In this document: positions 45,764-54,119 of the stretch, in pieces
How positions within the stretch are numbered: the stretch's first letter is position 1
Layout: every line of letters starts with the position of its first letter
From: Mesorhizobium jarvisii
Lineage (GTDB): Bacteria; Pseudomonadota; Alphaproteobacteria; Rhizobiales; Rhizobiaceae
Length of the DNA stretch: 64,000 nucleotides
Assembly (NCBI RefSeq): GCF_003601985.1
Contig: NZ_QZXA01000001.1
Location: 62,001-126,000, forward strand
Direction of reading: 5' to 3'
Made by a program: the position numbers and the translations under genes
Notes under the pieces: model-generated
Databases searched by the model: none
What the model was told of the DNA's origin: nothing
What the model saw: only the letters and a program-made list of their open reading frames with translations

Positions 45764-47215
45764 ATGACAACCTTCCCTCTCATCGGCCAAAGCGAAGTGA
45801 TGAAATTTGGATCGAGTGGCCTCAGAGGCCTGGCTTCGGAACTGGTCGGGAACCCAAGTGGGCTTTATACTGAGGCTTTCGCCTGGCGCCTGGCTGCCGA
45901 CGGGATTCAGCCAAATGCCATGGTGCTGGTGGGCCGTGACTTACGCGACAGCAGCCCCACCATTGCCGCCAACTGCATGGCGGCCCTGGCGGCAAGCGGG
46001 CTTCAACCGATCGATTGCGGCGCTATTCCAACACCGGCTTTGGCGCTGTACGGCCAGCAGCATGGCGCAGCGGCACTTATGGTGACGGGTTCGCATATTC
46101 CCGCTGACCGCAACGGTATCAAATTTTACGGCCCGCACGGCGAGATCAGCAAGGCCGATGAAGCCGCCATGGCACAATACGCCGCCGGAAGATCGGGAGC
46201 CTATCGCCCTCCGCCTCCGCCAGGAACGGCCTTGCCGACACGCCATGATCAGGCGATCGCCGCCTATCGCGCGCGCGCCGAGATCATATTGGAGCCCGGC
46301 TCCCTTTCCGGCATGAGGGTCGGCGTTTATCAGCACAGCTCGGTGGCGGCGGATCTGCTGGTCGAGATTCTCCAATCCCTTGGCGCTCATGTGACGCCTG
46401 TCGGGAAATCCGGTACCTTCGTGCCCGTTGACACCGAAGCCGTCAGCCCGACGACACTTGCCAAATTCAAGAGTTGGGCTGGGGAATTCGACCTCGATGC
46501 CATCGTGTCGACAGATGCCGATGCCGATCGTCCGCTTATCGCCGACGAAAATGGCGATCTCTTTCGCGGCGACCTGATCGGCCTCGCCACGGCCTTGTTC
46601 TTGCGGGCAGACGTCGTCGTGACGCCGGTGACCTCCAATTCGGGCATTTCGAAAGCTTTCGGTTTCGAGGTCGTGAGAACGAAGGTCGGATCTCCCTTTG
46701 TTATCGAAGGGATGGAAGCATCATACCATGCCGGTCGCATCGTCGTCGGCTTCGAGGCCAATGGCGGCGTTCTCCTGGGATCGGATTGTTCCCTGCGCGG
46801 AAAGACACTGACGGCATTGCCGACACGGGATTCCCTACTCCCGATCCTCGCCGTCCTGGGTCTGGTTGAATCGACAGGAAAAACGCTGTCGCAGCTGCGC
46901 GCGGTTTGGAAGCTTCCGGTTTGCGCAAGCGAGCGACTTGAAAACTTCCCGGTGGAAAGCTCGCACAGCTTGATGCGCCGCCTTGCGGATCGGGATGCAT
47001 TGCAGCAATTCCTGGCGCCTTTCGGGACCGTTGCCGAAGTCGACGAGACTGACGGCTTAAGGATGCGAATGCAGACTGGTGAGATCATCCATTTGCGGCC
47101 CTCCGGCAACGCACCAGAACTTCGCTGCTATTCGGAGGCTGCAAACCCGGACAGAGCGGCGGCGATCGTGGCATTGACGCTTGAAAGGGCGCGGGCGATC
47201 ACGTCCACGGATTAA
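45764..47215 (+). CDS. Phosphohexomutase (phosphomannomutase type)
   Basis: A protein of 483 residues. It has the superfamily start KFGSSGLRG, the phosphoserine loop MVTGSHIPADRNGIKFY, the metal loop DADADRP and the sugar-binding segment GFEANGGVLLGSD. The EANGG form and the length suit phosphomannomutase (ManB/CpsG), which would feed the ManC reaction encoded at the left of the window. The ATG at 45764 has AGGGGA about 12 nt before it; an ATG at 45800 is another option. Confidence 0.83.
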   Translation: MTTFPLIGQSEVMKFGSSGLRGLASELVGNPSGLYTEAFAWRLAADGIQPNAMVLVGRDLRDSSPTIAANCMAALAASGLQPIDCGAIPTPALALYGQQHGAAALMVTGSHIPADRNGIKFYGPHGEISKADEAAMAQYAAGRSGAYRPPPPPGTALPTRHDQAIAAYRARAEIILEPGSLSGMRVGVYQHSSVAADLLVEILQSLGAHVTPVGKSGTFVPVDTEAVSPTTLAKFKSWAGEFDLDAIVSTDADADRPLIADENGDLFRGDLIGLATALFLRADVVVTPVTSNSGISKAFGFEVVRTKVGSPFVIEGMEASYHAGRIVVGFEANGGVLLGSDCSLRGKTLTALPTRDSLLPILAVLGLVESTGKTLSQLRAVWKLPVCASERLENFPVESSHSLMRRLADRDALQQFLAPFGTVAEVDETDGLRMRMQTGEIIHLRPSGNAPELRCYSEAANPDRAAAIVALTLERARAITSTD

Positions 47216-47412
47216 ACCGCGGGCGTCTCATGAAGATGGTTCTCGCACTGGCGCAAGCCCCTTCCGACGGCGGTCACTGCATTCGCTGGCCTCATGTGAG
47301 AACAGCTCGGCGTTCCTCGACGTATCGCCCTCAACTTGTAACAGCGAAGAAACGCTCGGGCCAATAGAGCACGAGGTCACCGCTCGACCGCGCGCCTTGA
47401 AGCGATCCGATT

Positions 47413-48345
47413 TCAGATGCGACCCAGGACGAATGCGAGATAAAGCCCTAGGGTCCCGGCAAGAGTCTGGCGGTAGACACCGCTTGCGGGCAGAGTGCGC
47501 AAACGCTGGAAAAGACTGCCCTTCCGGCCGCTTGCGAACAGGTCGAGGCACGCCGCGGCATCCGGCGTAAGGAGGTCGCGATTGACCGCCAGACCGGCAA
47601 GGTTGAGATCGGTCCAGTCGGCAAACTCGCCCTTGAACAGGCGCCCAAGCCGCGAGACCCTTGCCCGCCACGACGCGTTGGCGCCGACAAGGTTCGCCGC
47701 GTGCTGCCGGTAGTGCACCAGGGGCCGCGGGTCGTAGTGGACAACGCCGCCGGCACCGCTGACAACCAGATAGGCCCACCAGTCGTGGCTGACGAAGCCC
47801 GTGCGTGCCGAAGCCCTTGCCAACAGATCGCGTGCCGTGCGGTTGAGCAGGATGGTGTTGCCGCCGGCGATGCTTTGCACGAGCGCGTTGCGGAACGATG
47901 GCGGCCGCCGAAACAATGGCGACTGGCCGACAAGGCTTCCCGTTTCGGTCATGGTCGCGGTTCGCGAGCAGAACATCAACGGCATTTCCGCGCCGAACGC
48001 CTGCATCCATTGGATGGCACTTTCCAGCCTGTCCGGCTCCCAGACATCGTCCTGATCGCTGAAGGCATAGAAGTCGGCATCGATACGCCGGTCGAGTATC
48101 ATCGAGCGGAAATTGGCGGCGAACCCTCGGTGCGGCCCCTCCACCAACGTCACTCGACCCTTTGTCCAGCGGGACTTCCAGGCTTCGATGATGGGAACCG
48201 TGCCGTCGACGGAGCCATCGTCGGAGATCCAGAGGTCGATGAGCGGATGCGACTGTGCGAGCAGGGATTGCAACTGCTCATCAATGAACGCCGCGCCGTC
48301 TTTCGTGCCCATCAGCACCGCTATGCGCAGATCTGCCCTATCCAC
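47413..48345 (-). CDS. Family 2 glycosyltransferase
   Basis: A protein of 310 residues with the GT-A pattern: IAVLMGTKDGAAFIDEQLQS, WISDDGSVDGT, then YAFSDQDDVWEPDRL with the metal-binding Asp, and a later SHDWWAYLV. It resembles rhamnosyltransferases of the RfbF/RgpB kind. It would add a sugar to the O-antigen at the cytoplasmic face. It is monocistronic and divergent from the ABC exporter. No gene is seen in 47216-47412. Confidence 0.85.
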   Translation of the reverse strand: MDRADLRIAVLMGTKDGAAFIDEQLQSLLAQSHPLIDLWISDDGSVDGTVPIIEAWKSRWTKGRVTLVEGPHRGFAANFRSMILDRRIDADFYAFSDQDDVWEPDRLESAIQWMQAFGAEMPLMFCSRTATMTETGSLVGQSPLFRRPPSFRNALVQSIAGGNTILLNRTARDLLARASARTGFVSHDWWAYLVVSGAGGVVHYDPRPLVHYRQHAANLVGANASWRARVSRLGRLFKGEFADWTDLNLAGLAVNRDLLTPDAAACLDLFASGRKGSLFQRLRTLPASGVYRQTLAGTLGLYLAFVLGRI

Positions 48346-48441
48346 GAATGTCGAACACCTTACTTGAGTTCTTCATGAAGGCGAGGTGCATCCGTGGCCG
48401 AAGTCCGAATACAGATTCCAGCTTCATCGGATGGCACCAGG

Positions 48442-48583
48442 CTCCAGGCTCGTGGACGTGAACACCAGCAAAGTGCGAACACGAAAATCGCTCATGGCCG
48501 TTCAGTTTTCTCAAAGCGCGATTTCCGGCCCGTCGCTTTGTATCGCATACTGTGGGCTGGAAGTCATAGCCAGAGGTTTTTTC
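48442..48583 (+). repeat. Shared upstream sequence, copy 2 (between GT2 and ABC exporter)
   Basis: Homologous to 45381-45524; the most similar part is 48507-48583, with TTCTCA, CGGCCC, CGCATA, GTGG, GTCAT and GCCAGAG in the same order and spacing. Like copy 1 it lies between two divergent polysaccharide genes. The 502-bp gap 48346-48847 is AT-richer than its surroundings and holds no other recognisable gene. Confidence 0.55.
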
Positions 48584-48847
48584 GGCAAGAGCGGACGGTC
48601 AATGGACAAGCGTGGTGCATCATTCTTGGGTGATTGCCGCGAGCCTGATATTAGTCTCAGCTAACAAAGAAACCGCACGGTATCAGCACGTGCCCAGTTT
48701 TGCCGCAGTTGACTCTGCTCTTGACCTCGTTACGACGCAATGCGTTGCCATATGCCCGTCGAAATGGCTATTAGAGATGGGTGTGGTGGTTCGCGATGGC
48801 CAGCGAAGGACAATGCGCCAGAACAACGGATTGCGATATTCCCAGCT

Positions 48848-49639
48848 ATGATTGCGGCACTAAACGGCGCTTTTGACGACATCTCAAAAGCCATGAGATT
48901 ACACCGAGTCTGGATCGCGCTTGCCCATGAGGACATCGGCGACCAGCACAGACGCACGACGCTCGGCCCGCTTTGGATGCTGGTCAACTATTTCGCTTTC
49001 GTCGGCACATTTGCCTTTGTTTTCGTGACCAAGGACGCAAGCAACCCAAGCTATATAGCCTATGTGGCCATCGGCATGCTGGTGTGGTTCTATCTTACCG
49101 AGACCATCACCATGAGCGTGTCTCTCTTCCAACGCGAAGCGAGCTTCATTCAGGGCACGACGCTGCCGTTGTTCGTGTATGTGATGCGCTTGACGATGCA
49201 ATGCATTATTCGAGCTGGTTATTCGCTGGCGGGTTGCGTTCTCATTCTGCTTTTGAGCGGTTACGGAATCAACACAAACTGGCTGCTGTCCTTGGTGGGA
49301 TTGTTGCTCCTCATCCTGGCAACCCCTGCATTTGTGGTGGTTTTTGCGTTCCTGGGCGCATTCTTTCCCGATAGCGAATTCATCGTTGGCAACCTGATGC
49401 GGGTGGGCATGTTCTTCACGCCTGTCTTCTGGGTCTATAGTGGGCAAGAGGGCGTTCAAGAATATGCCTATCACTGGAACCCGTTCACCTATTTCCTGGA
49501 GGGCGTGCGCGAGCCGATCACGGCGGGCATATTTCCGGGGCATTCCTTGGCGGTGACAGGTTATTTCTGCCTCGGCCTCTGGGCTATTGCGCTGCTGCTG
49601 CTGGGCCTTTATCGCAAGCGCATCGTTTTCCTGATCTGA
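48848..49639 (+). CDS. wzm: Polysaccharide ABC exporter, permease (Wzm type)
   Basis: A protein of 263 residues with six membrane spans of the ABC-2 type. The N-terminal cytoplasmic segment HRVWIALAHEDIGDQHRRTT followed by LGPLWMLVNY is the Wzm/KpsM/TagG signature, and WNPFTYFLEGVREPI is the conserved late motif. It moves the finished lipid-linked polysaccharide across the inner membrane with the ATPase encoded 5 nt downstream. I chose the ATG at 48848 by family length; earlier in-frame ATGs lack ribosome sites. Confidence 0.85.
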   Translation: MIAALNGAFDDISKAMRLHRVWIALAHEDIGDQHRRTTLGPLWMLVNYFAFVGTFAFVFVTKDASNPSYIAYVAIGMLVWFYLTETITMSVSLFQREASFIQGTTLPLFVYVMRLTMQCIIRAGYSLAGCVLILLLSGYGINTNWLLSLVGLLLLILATPAFVVVFAFLGAFFPDSEFIVGNLMRVGMFFTPVFWVYSGQEGVQEYAYHWNPFTYFLEGVREPITAGIFPGHSLAVTGYFCLGLWAIALLLLGLYRKRIVFLI

Positions 49640-49644
49640 GTTCC

Positions 49645-50346
49645 ATGACCTCCATCACACTGAACAATGTCAGCCTCGTCTATCGACTGTTTGAAAAGTT
49701 GACGCTTTCGGCGCCCGGCCGGCGTCGGAGCGCTCTCGGCGGCAATATAGCCAAGTCGGGCACCAAACAGGTCGTGCAGGCGCTCGACGGTGTCAGCTTC
49801 GAGCTCAAGGCGGGCGACCGGTTAGGGCTTGTCGGCCCGAATGGCGCCGGCAAGACCACCCTGCTCAAGGTTCTATACGGAATCTACCAGCCATCGGGTG
49901 GTACGATATCGATCACCGGCAAGGTCGATGCCCTGTTCAACATCCACATAGGGTTTCGTCCCGAGGCCACCGGGCGCAGAAACATCGTGCTGAGAGGGTT
50001 GATCAGTGGTTGGACGGCGGCCGAGATCGAAGAGAAAATGGAAGAAATAATCGATTTCAGCGAACTGGGCGACTTCATCGACCTGCCGTTCAAGGCGTAC
50101 AGCCAAGGCATGGCGGCACGTTTGGCGTTTGCAGCAGCGACCACTCTCGAGCCTGAAATCCTGCTGATGGATGAATGGATTGGCGCCGGTGACGCGTCGT
50201 TCCAGGAAAAAGCCAAGCGACGCATGGACGAACTGGCGGAAAAGGCCGGCATCATCGTGTTGGCAAGCCACGACGATGCGCTCATCCGGCGGGTCTGCAC
50301 GAAGAAACTCACACTTCGGGCTGGCCGGGTGGAGTCGCTGGCTTAA
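49645..50346 (+). CDS. wzt: Polysaccharide ABC exporter, ATPase (Wzt type)
   Basis: A protein of 233 residues with Walker A GPNGAGKTTLL, the polysaccharide-exporter signature KAYSQGMAARLAFA and Walker B ILLMDEWIGAGD. It lacks the C-terminal carbohydrate-recognition domain found in Wzt proteins that recognise a capped O-antigen end, so export may be coupled to synthesis without a terminal cap. Confidence 0.9.
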   Translation: MTSITLNNVSLVYRLFEKLTLSAPGRRRSALGGNIAKSGTKQVVQALDGVSFELKAGDRLGLVGPNGAGKTTLLKVLYGIYQPSGGTISITGKVDALFNIHIGFRPEATGRRNIVLRGLISGWTAAEIEEKMEEIIDFSELGDFIDLPFKAYSQGMAARLAFAAATTLEPEILLMDEWIGAGDASFQEKAKRRMDELAEKAGIIVLASHDDALIRRVCTKKLTLRAGRVESLA

Positions 50347-50577
50347 GGCGTCTCGCGATATTCGATATCGAGGTCGAGCGAGGGCACGATAGTCGTAGCA
50401 TCCTCCTTTTCCGCAGGCCTTCAACGGTCCAAAACCACTGGCGAAGTCACGGCCGAACAACAGAGATCGGGTGCACCCTGTCAGCCCCGCATGCGATCTT
50501 CATAGAATTGACGCTTTGATAGAGCCTGGTCTAAGCGTACTGAACGTTGACCAACCGGACCGAAAAGCACCTTCAAT

Positions 50578-51849
50578 GTGATAACCCCAACAGCCGGATT
50601 GCCACAGGGACCGAGGCGTCAAGCCATCTTAATCCTGGGAATGCACAGGAGCGGAACCTCGGCGCTTGGGGGTGTAATCAATGCACTGGGAGCAGCCGGC
50701 CCGAAGACCCCGCTGCCGTCGCACGCGGCCAATCCGCGCGGATTCTTCGAGAGCGCGCCCCTTGCCCTTGCCCACGACGAACTGCTCGCATTAGTAGGCT
50801 CGTCCTGGCTTGACTGGCGTCAACTCGATCAGCAAAGGATGAACTCAAAGGCAACAGAGCCGTGTCGTCAGAAAATAAAACAGCTGCTCATCGACGAGTT
50901 CGGTGACGAACCATTGATCGTAATCAAAGACCCGCGGACATGCAGATTTGTTCCGTTCATGTCGTCGATCTTGGACGAAATGAATGTCAGCCCTGTCGCC
51001 CTTCTGCCGGTACGCAATCCTCTTGAGGTCGCATATTCGCTGCACCGGCGAGACAAAATCACACTGCCAGAGTCCCTTCTGTTGTGGCTCAGGCATGTGC
51101 TCGAAGCTGAATATCATTCACGACACATGCCGCGATATATTCTGTCATATGAAGGGTTCCTGGTCGACTGGCGAAAGCATATGGACCGCGCAGCTGAAAA
51201 AACAGGTGTCGTCTGGCCTGCTCAGCCCGACCAGTCGGACGTCAAGATCGAGCAGTTTCTGACGACAGACCTTTATCATGAAAGGTCCACGCTCGAAGAT
51301 GTGCATAATCATCCGGATGTTACGTCGCTGGTCCGCGAGACCTATCAAATTCTGACCACAATCGCCGCCGGGGATGAAGACAATGGCTTGCTTGCTCAGC
51401 TGGATATTATGCGGACGAGATTCGACGAAGCCTGCGAAACATTTTCGGTAGCCATGGCGACGGAGGAATTGGCGGTTGCGCAATTGCGTGGTGAACTCAG
51501 CGCGCGCAGCACCGAGACAGAGCAGGTCCGTCAAGAGAATTCGAGGCTTGCGAGCTTTCTGGAACAGCAATCCGTTGAAATCCGCGGCTTGGCGGACGAA
51601 CGTGATGCCCTCGTCGGAACTCGCGACACTCTGATCGCTGAACGGGATGCCCTCGTAAACGCCCAAGCCAGCTTAATCGCTGAACGGGATGCCCTCGTAA
51701 ATGCCCAAGCTAGCTTAATCGCCGAACGCGATGCTCTCCTGCGGGACATAATCGGCATCGCCAATGAGCGCGACGCGATACTCACGTCGCGCAGTTGGCG
51801 GCTGACCGCACCTTTGCGACTGATATGTGGTCTGTTCGCCCGTGGCTGA
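50578..51849 (+). CDS. Sulfotransferase-like P-loop protein with C-terminal coiled coil
   Basis: A protein of 423 residues. The N-terminal 5'-phosphosulfate-binding-type loop LILGMHRSGTSALGG (near 17-31) and the later VRNPLEVAYSLHRRDK (3'-phosphate-type site) resemble the PAPS-dependent sulfotransferase superfamily. The last third is a coiled coil with the heptad-like repeat LIAERDALVNAQAS, ending in SRSWRLTAPLR, a tail often seen on polysaccharide-cluster proteins. PAPS could come from cysDNC in the same region. Some members of this superfamily act otherwise, so sulfation is not certain. Confidence 0.72.
   Translation: MITPTAGLPQGPRRQAILILGMHRSGTSALGGVINALGAAGPKTPLPSHAANPRGFFESAPLALAHDELLALVGSSWLDWRQLDQQRMNSKATEPCRQKIKQLLIDEFGDEPLIVIKDPRTCRFVPFMSSILDEMNVSPVALLPVRNPLEVAYSLHRRDKITLPESLLLWLRHVLEAEYHSRHMPRYILSYEGFLVDWRKHMDRAAEKTGVVWPAQPDQSDVKIEQFLTTDLYHERSTLEDVHNHPDVTSLVRETYQILTTIAAGDEDNGLLAQLDIMRTRFDEACETFSVAMATEELAVAQLRGELSARSTETEQVRQENSRLASFLEQQSVEIRGLADERDALVGTRDTLIAERDALVNAQASLIAERDALVNAQASLIAERDALLRDIIGIANERDAILTSRSWRLTAPLRLICGLFARG
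51631..51735 (+). repeat. 42-bp tandem coding repeat
   Basis: Two 42-bp units (51631-51672 and 51673-51714) differ at only a few bases, and a third begins at 51715. They encode LIAERDALVNAQAS twice, then LIAERDALL, within the coiled coil of the sulfotransferase-like protein. Confidence 0.85.
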
Positions 51850-51944
51850 TGCGGGCGCGCACAGTAAACGCGCGAGGTACTTGGAGCCCCTCACGCGCGA
51901 CTTTGCCCACGTAAGAGAGCTCAGTTTGCTGTATCGCGATCTGG

Positions 51945-53774
51945 CTAATCCCCGAACGCGATTATCCTTCGTAGGCCGCGATAGAGTGGCCTGAGAATCC
52001 TGAACGCTAATGGCGATCTGGCTACAATCGATCTCTTGATCGAGAAGATGAGGCCACGAAAGGATCTTACCACTCCATAGTTTCCAAATTCCGCCGGAGC
52101 TCCGTTCTCGCATAGGGCTTGCAATTTAGCCTCCAGCATTACGTAGTTGTGAGCAGCATGCCCGGCAGTCATCACGTGCCGGAAGGTATAGCCGGCGTCG
52201 ATTGCAACATAGGCTATGATCCGCTCTATGGCGTGGACCAAACTTCCATCCCGATAATCCATATTGGCAAAATCGTTCCAGCCCCACTTTTCTTCGAAAA
52301 GCTTCCTTAGAGCTGCAGGACGAAACCAGTACATCCCACCGTAAGGCGCGACAGGTGTACTATCATCCAGATGCACGATCAAACCCAACTGTCGGGCAAG
52401 CTTCGCTACGTTGGCTTTGTTGCCAGCCCATGAATTTCCAATGGTCGGATACCCAATATGAACCAACGGCGGCATGACGAGACCAAGCACTGGATTGTTG
52501 GCAAAGAGTTCAAGCAAATTCGAGACATATCCAGGCGTATGAAGAAGGTTTTCAAAAGTGTGGAGTTTAAACAACTCTCCCCTCGGGCCGTCTTGGGGAG
52601 ATCGCTTGGAATGGATCCGGCAGATCAAGTCGTACCGATCCTCGAGTACATAGTCCCGGCAACCGACAAGAAGGGCGGAAGTGTCCCTGCCATCGTTCCG
52701 GACGACCAGGACGACCGCATTCCTGGCGTTCGTCGCCTTCGCGACTGCTTGCTGAATCAATGCCTGCTTGTTGGCATTGTCGGTCGTGACGATCAGATCG
52801 TAGCCTTTCGGCACGTTTTCGGCATAGCCGAGAACCTCATCGATCATGTCAACGTGATACACATGCGCAAGAACTGCTATCCGATAATCGTCCCAATTCC
52901 TTTGCGCGCCAATATGGATGTCCGGCAGGACGGAGAGCAACGCGGCATTGCCATTTAGCGTACGAGGCGAGCCCAAGCGGCCAACGCTTTTCCATATCAG
53001 CGACAAATCATAATCAGATTGGTTTTCTACGATCTCCAAGGCACGCGGCAGGTTGATGGCCGCGCGCTCGAGGGACAGCGTGTCGTGAAAAAAGAGGCGA
53101 CGCTTCAGTATCGGGCTCCGGTCCTCCAGCGTTTTGTCCGGCTCCATGAAAACCGGGTATGGCGTCCTGTATCGTTCCGGATCGAGCAATACCGAACAGG
53201 TGTAGCCCAAAGCCTGAAAATGCGCTGTGAACACCGTCTCGTGCTTCGCAACTGACTCCATATAGGAGTTGATGGACACCATCCGGGTCCAATAGTCACG
53301 AAACGCCTTCGACTGATGCAAGGACCGCCGCACTGCGATGAAATGGGAATTGAGATGGAAGGGCAGTTCCGATTTTCTGACGTCGATCGGATTGGGCTTT
53401 ATCGCCTTGTGGGCGGAGATTCCCCAAAAGTCACAGTGACGTTGGTCCATCTCAGAGAACATTTCGGAAAAGGGGAAGATCGGCCCGTAGAAAGTGTGGT
53501 TGAAAAACAATATCTCGTCGAAGTGTGAAAGCTCATCCCACCCAATATGTTCGAGGGCAGCCCGATAGGCCCAGACATCGAACCCCTTGTTTTCCCTGAT
53601 TAGAAAGCTGTCGGTAGCGTCAGAAAGGCGAGATCGGGCCTCGTCGTCTACCGGACCGTTGCAAACGACCAGCAGTTTTTCAACAAAGGGCCTTATCGAT
53701 GCAATCAGGTGAAAATAATACTCATCTATCTTGCCTTCTTGATCGTAATAAAATGCGATTGCCAGGCGCCTCAT
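51945..53774 (-). CDS. RgpF-type rhamnan-synthesis protein (tandem copy 1)
   Basis: A protein of 609 residues resembling the rhamnan synthesis F family. Conserved blocks: MRRLAIAFYYDQEGKIDEYY, RENKGFDVWAYR, NHTFYGPIFPFSEMFSEM, DFWGISAH, GRDTSALLVGCRDYV, CRIHSKRSPQ and YGGMYWFRPAALRKLFEEKW. Such proteins act in rhamnose-containing polysaccharide synthesis, probably as glycosyltransferases. The ATG at 53774 is chosen because MRRLAI aligns with the starts of the other two copies. It is the most diverged of the three. Confidence 0.82.
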   Translation of the reverse strand: MRRLAIAFYYDQEGKIDEYYFHLIASIRPFVEKLLVVCNGPVDDEARSRLSDATDSFLIRENKGFDVWAYRAALEHIGWDELSHFDEILFFNHTFYGPIFPFSEMFSEMDQRHCDFWGISAHKAIKPNPIDVRKSELPFHLNSHFIAVRRSLHQSKAFRDYWTRMVSINSYMESVAKHETVFTAHFQALGYTCSVLLDPERYRTPYPVFMEPDKTLEDRSPILKRRLFFHDTLSLERAAINLPRALEIVENQSDYDLSLIWKSVGRLGSPRTLNGNAALLSVLPDIHIGAQRNWDDYRIAVLAHVYHVDMIDEVLGYAENVPKGYDLIVTTDNANKQALIQQAVAKATNARNAVVLVVRNDGRDTSALLVGCRDYVLEDRYDLICRIHSKRSPQDGPRGELFKLHTFENLLHTPGYVSNLLELFANNPVLGLVMPPLVHIGYPTIGNSWAGNKANVAKLARQLGLIVHLDDSTPVAPYGGMYWFRPAALRKLFEEKWGWNDFANMDYRDGSLVHAIERIIAYVAIDAGYTFRHVMTAGHAAHNYVMLEAKLQALCENGAPAEFGNYGVVRSFRGLIFSIKRSIVARSPLAFRILRPLYRGLRRIIAFGD

Positions 53775-54119
53775 CGACCTAATCTCTCTCTGGTGCAGAT
53801 GGCACTTAGAATTAGAACGCTCCGATATGGGATCGCCGGCGGCACCGAACCACATCCTGCCACGCAAACATCATCGAGAGGCGGTGTTTCCAGGTTGCGC
53901 CCTCGATGCCCGTGATAGCGTTGAAAAACAGGTATTCCAAGACCGCTGGTTGGAATGGCACCATCTGGCAGGACGTCGACCGCACCCATTAAACCATTCG
54001 GTGCCGCCAAAAAAGGCCGGCCACATGCGATCTTCTACACGACGCCGACATGCGGCTTGCCAAATGATGCCAGCCTTCCAGGAAAAGCGCACAGCGTTTC
54101 GCCATGCCTGGAGTTTGAT
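53775..54119. other. 345-bp gap between RgpF copies 1 and 2
   Basis: No intact gene. On the minus strand a frame interrupted by a stop reads FGKPHVGVV, then, after the stop, CGRPFLAAPNGLMGAV and further protein-like sequence. This could be a decayed gene fragment, but I cannot name a family. Confidence 0.3.
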
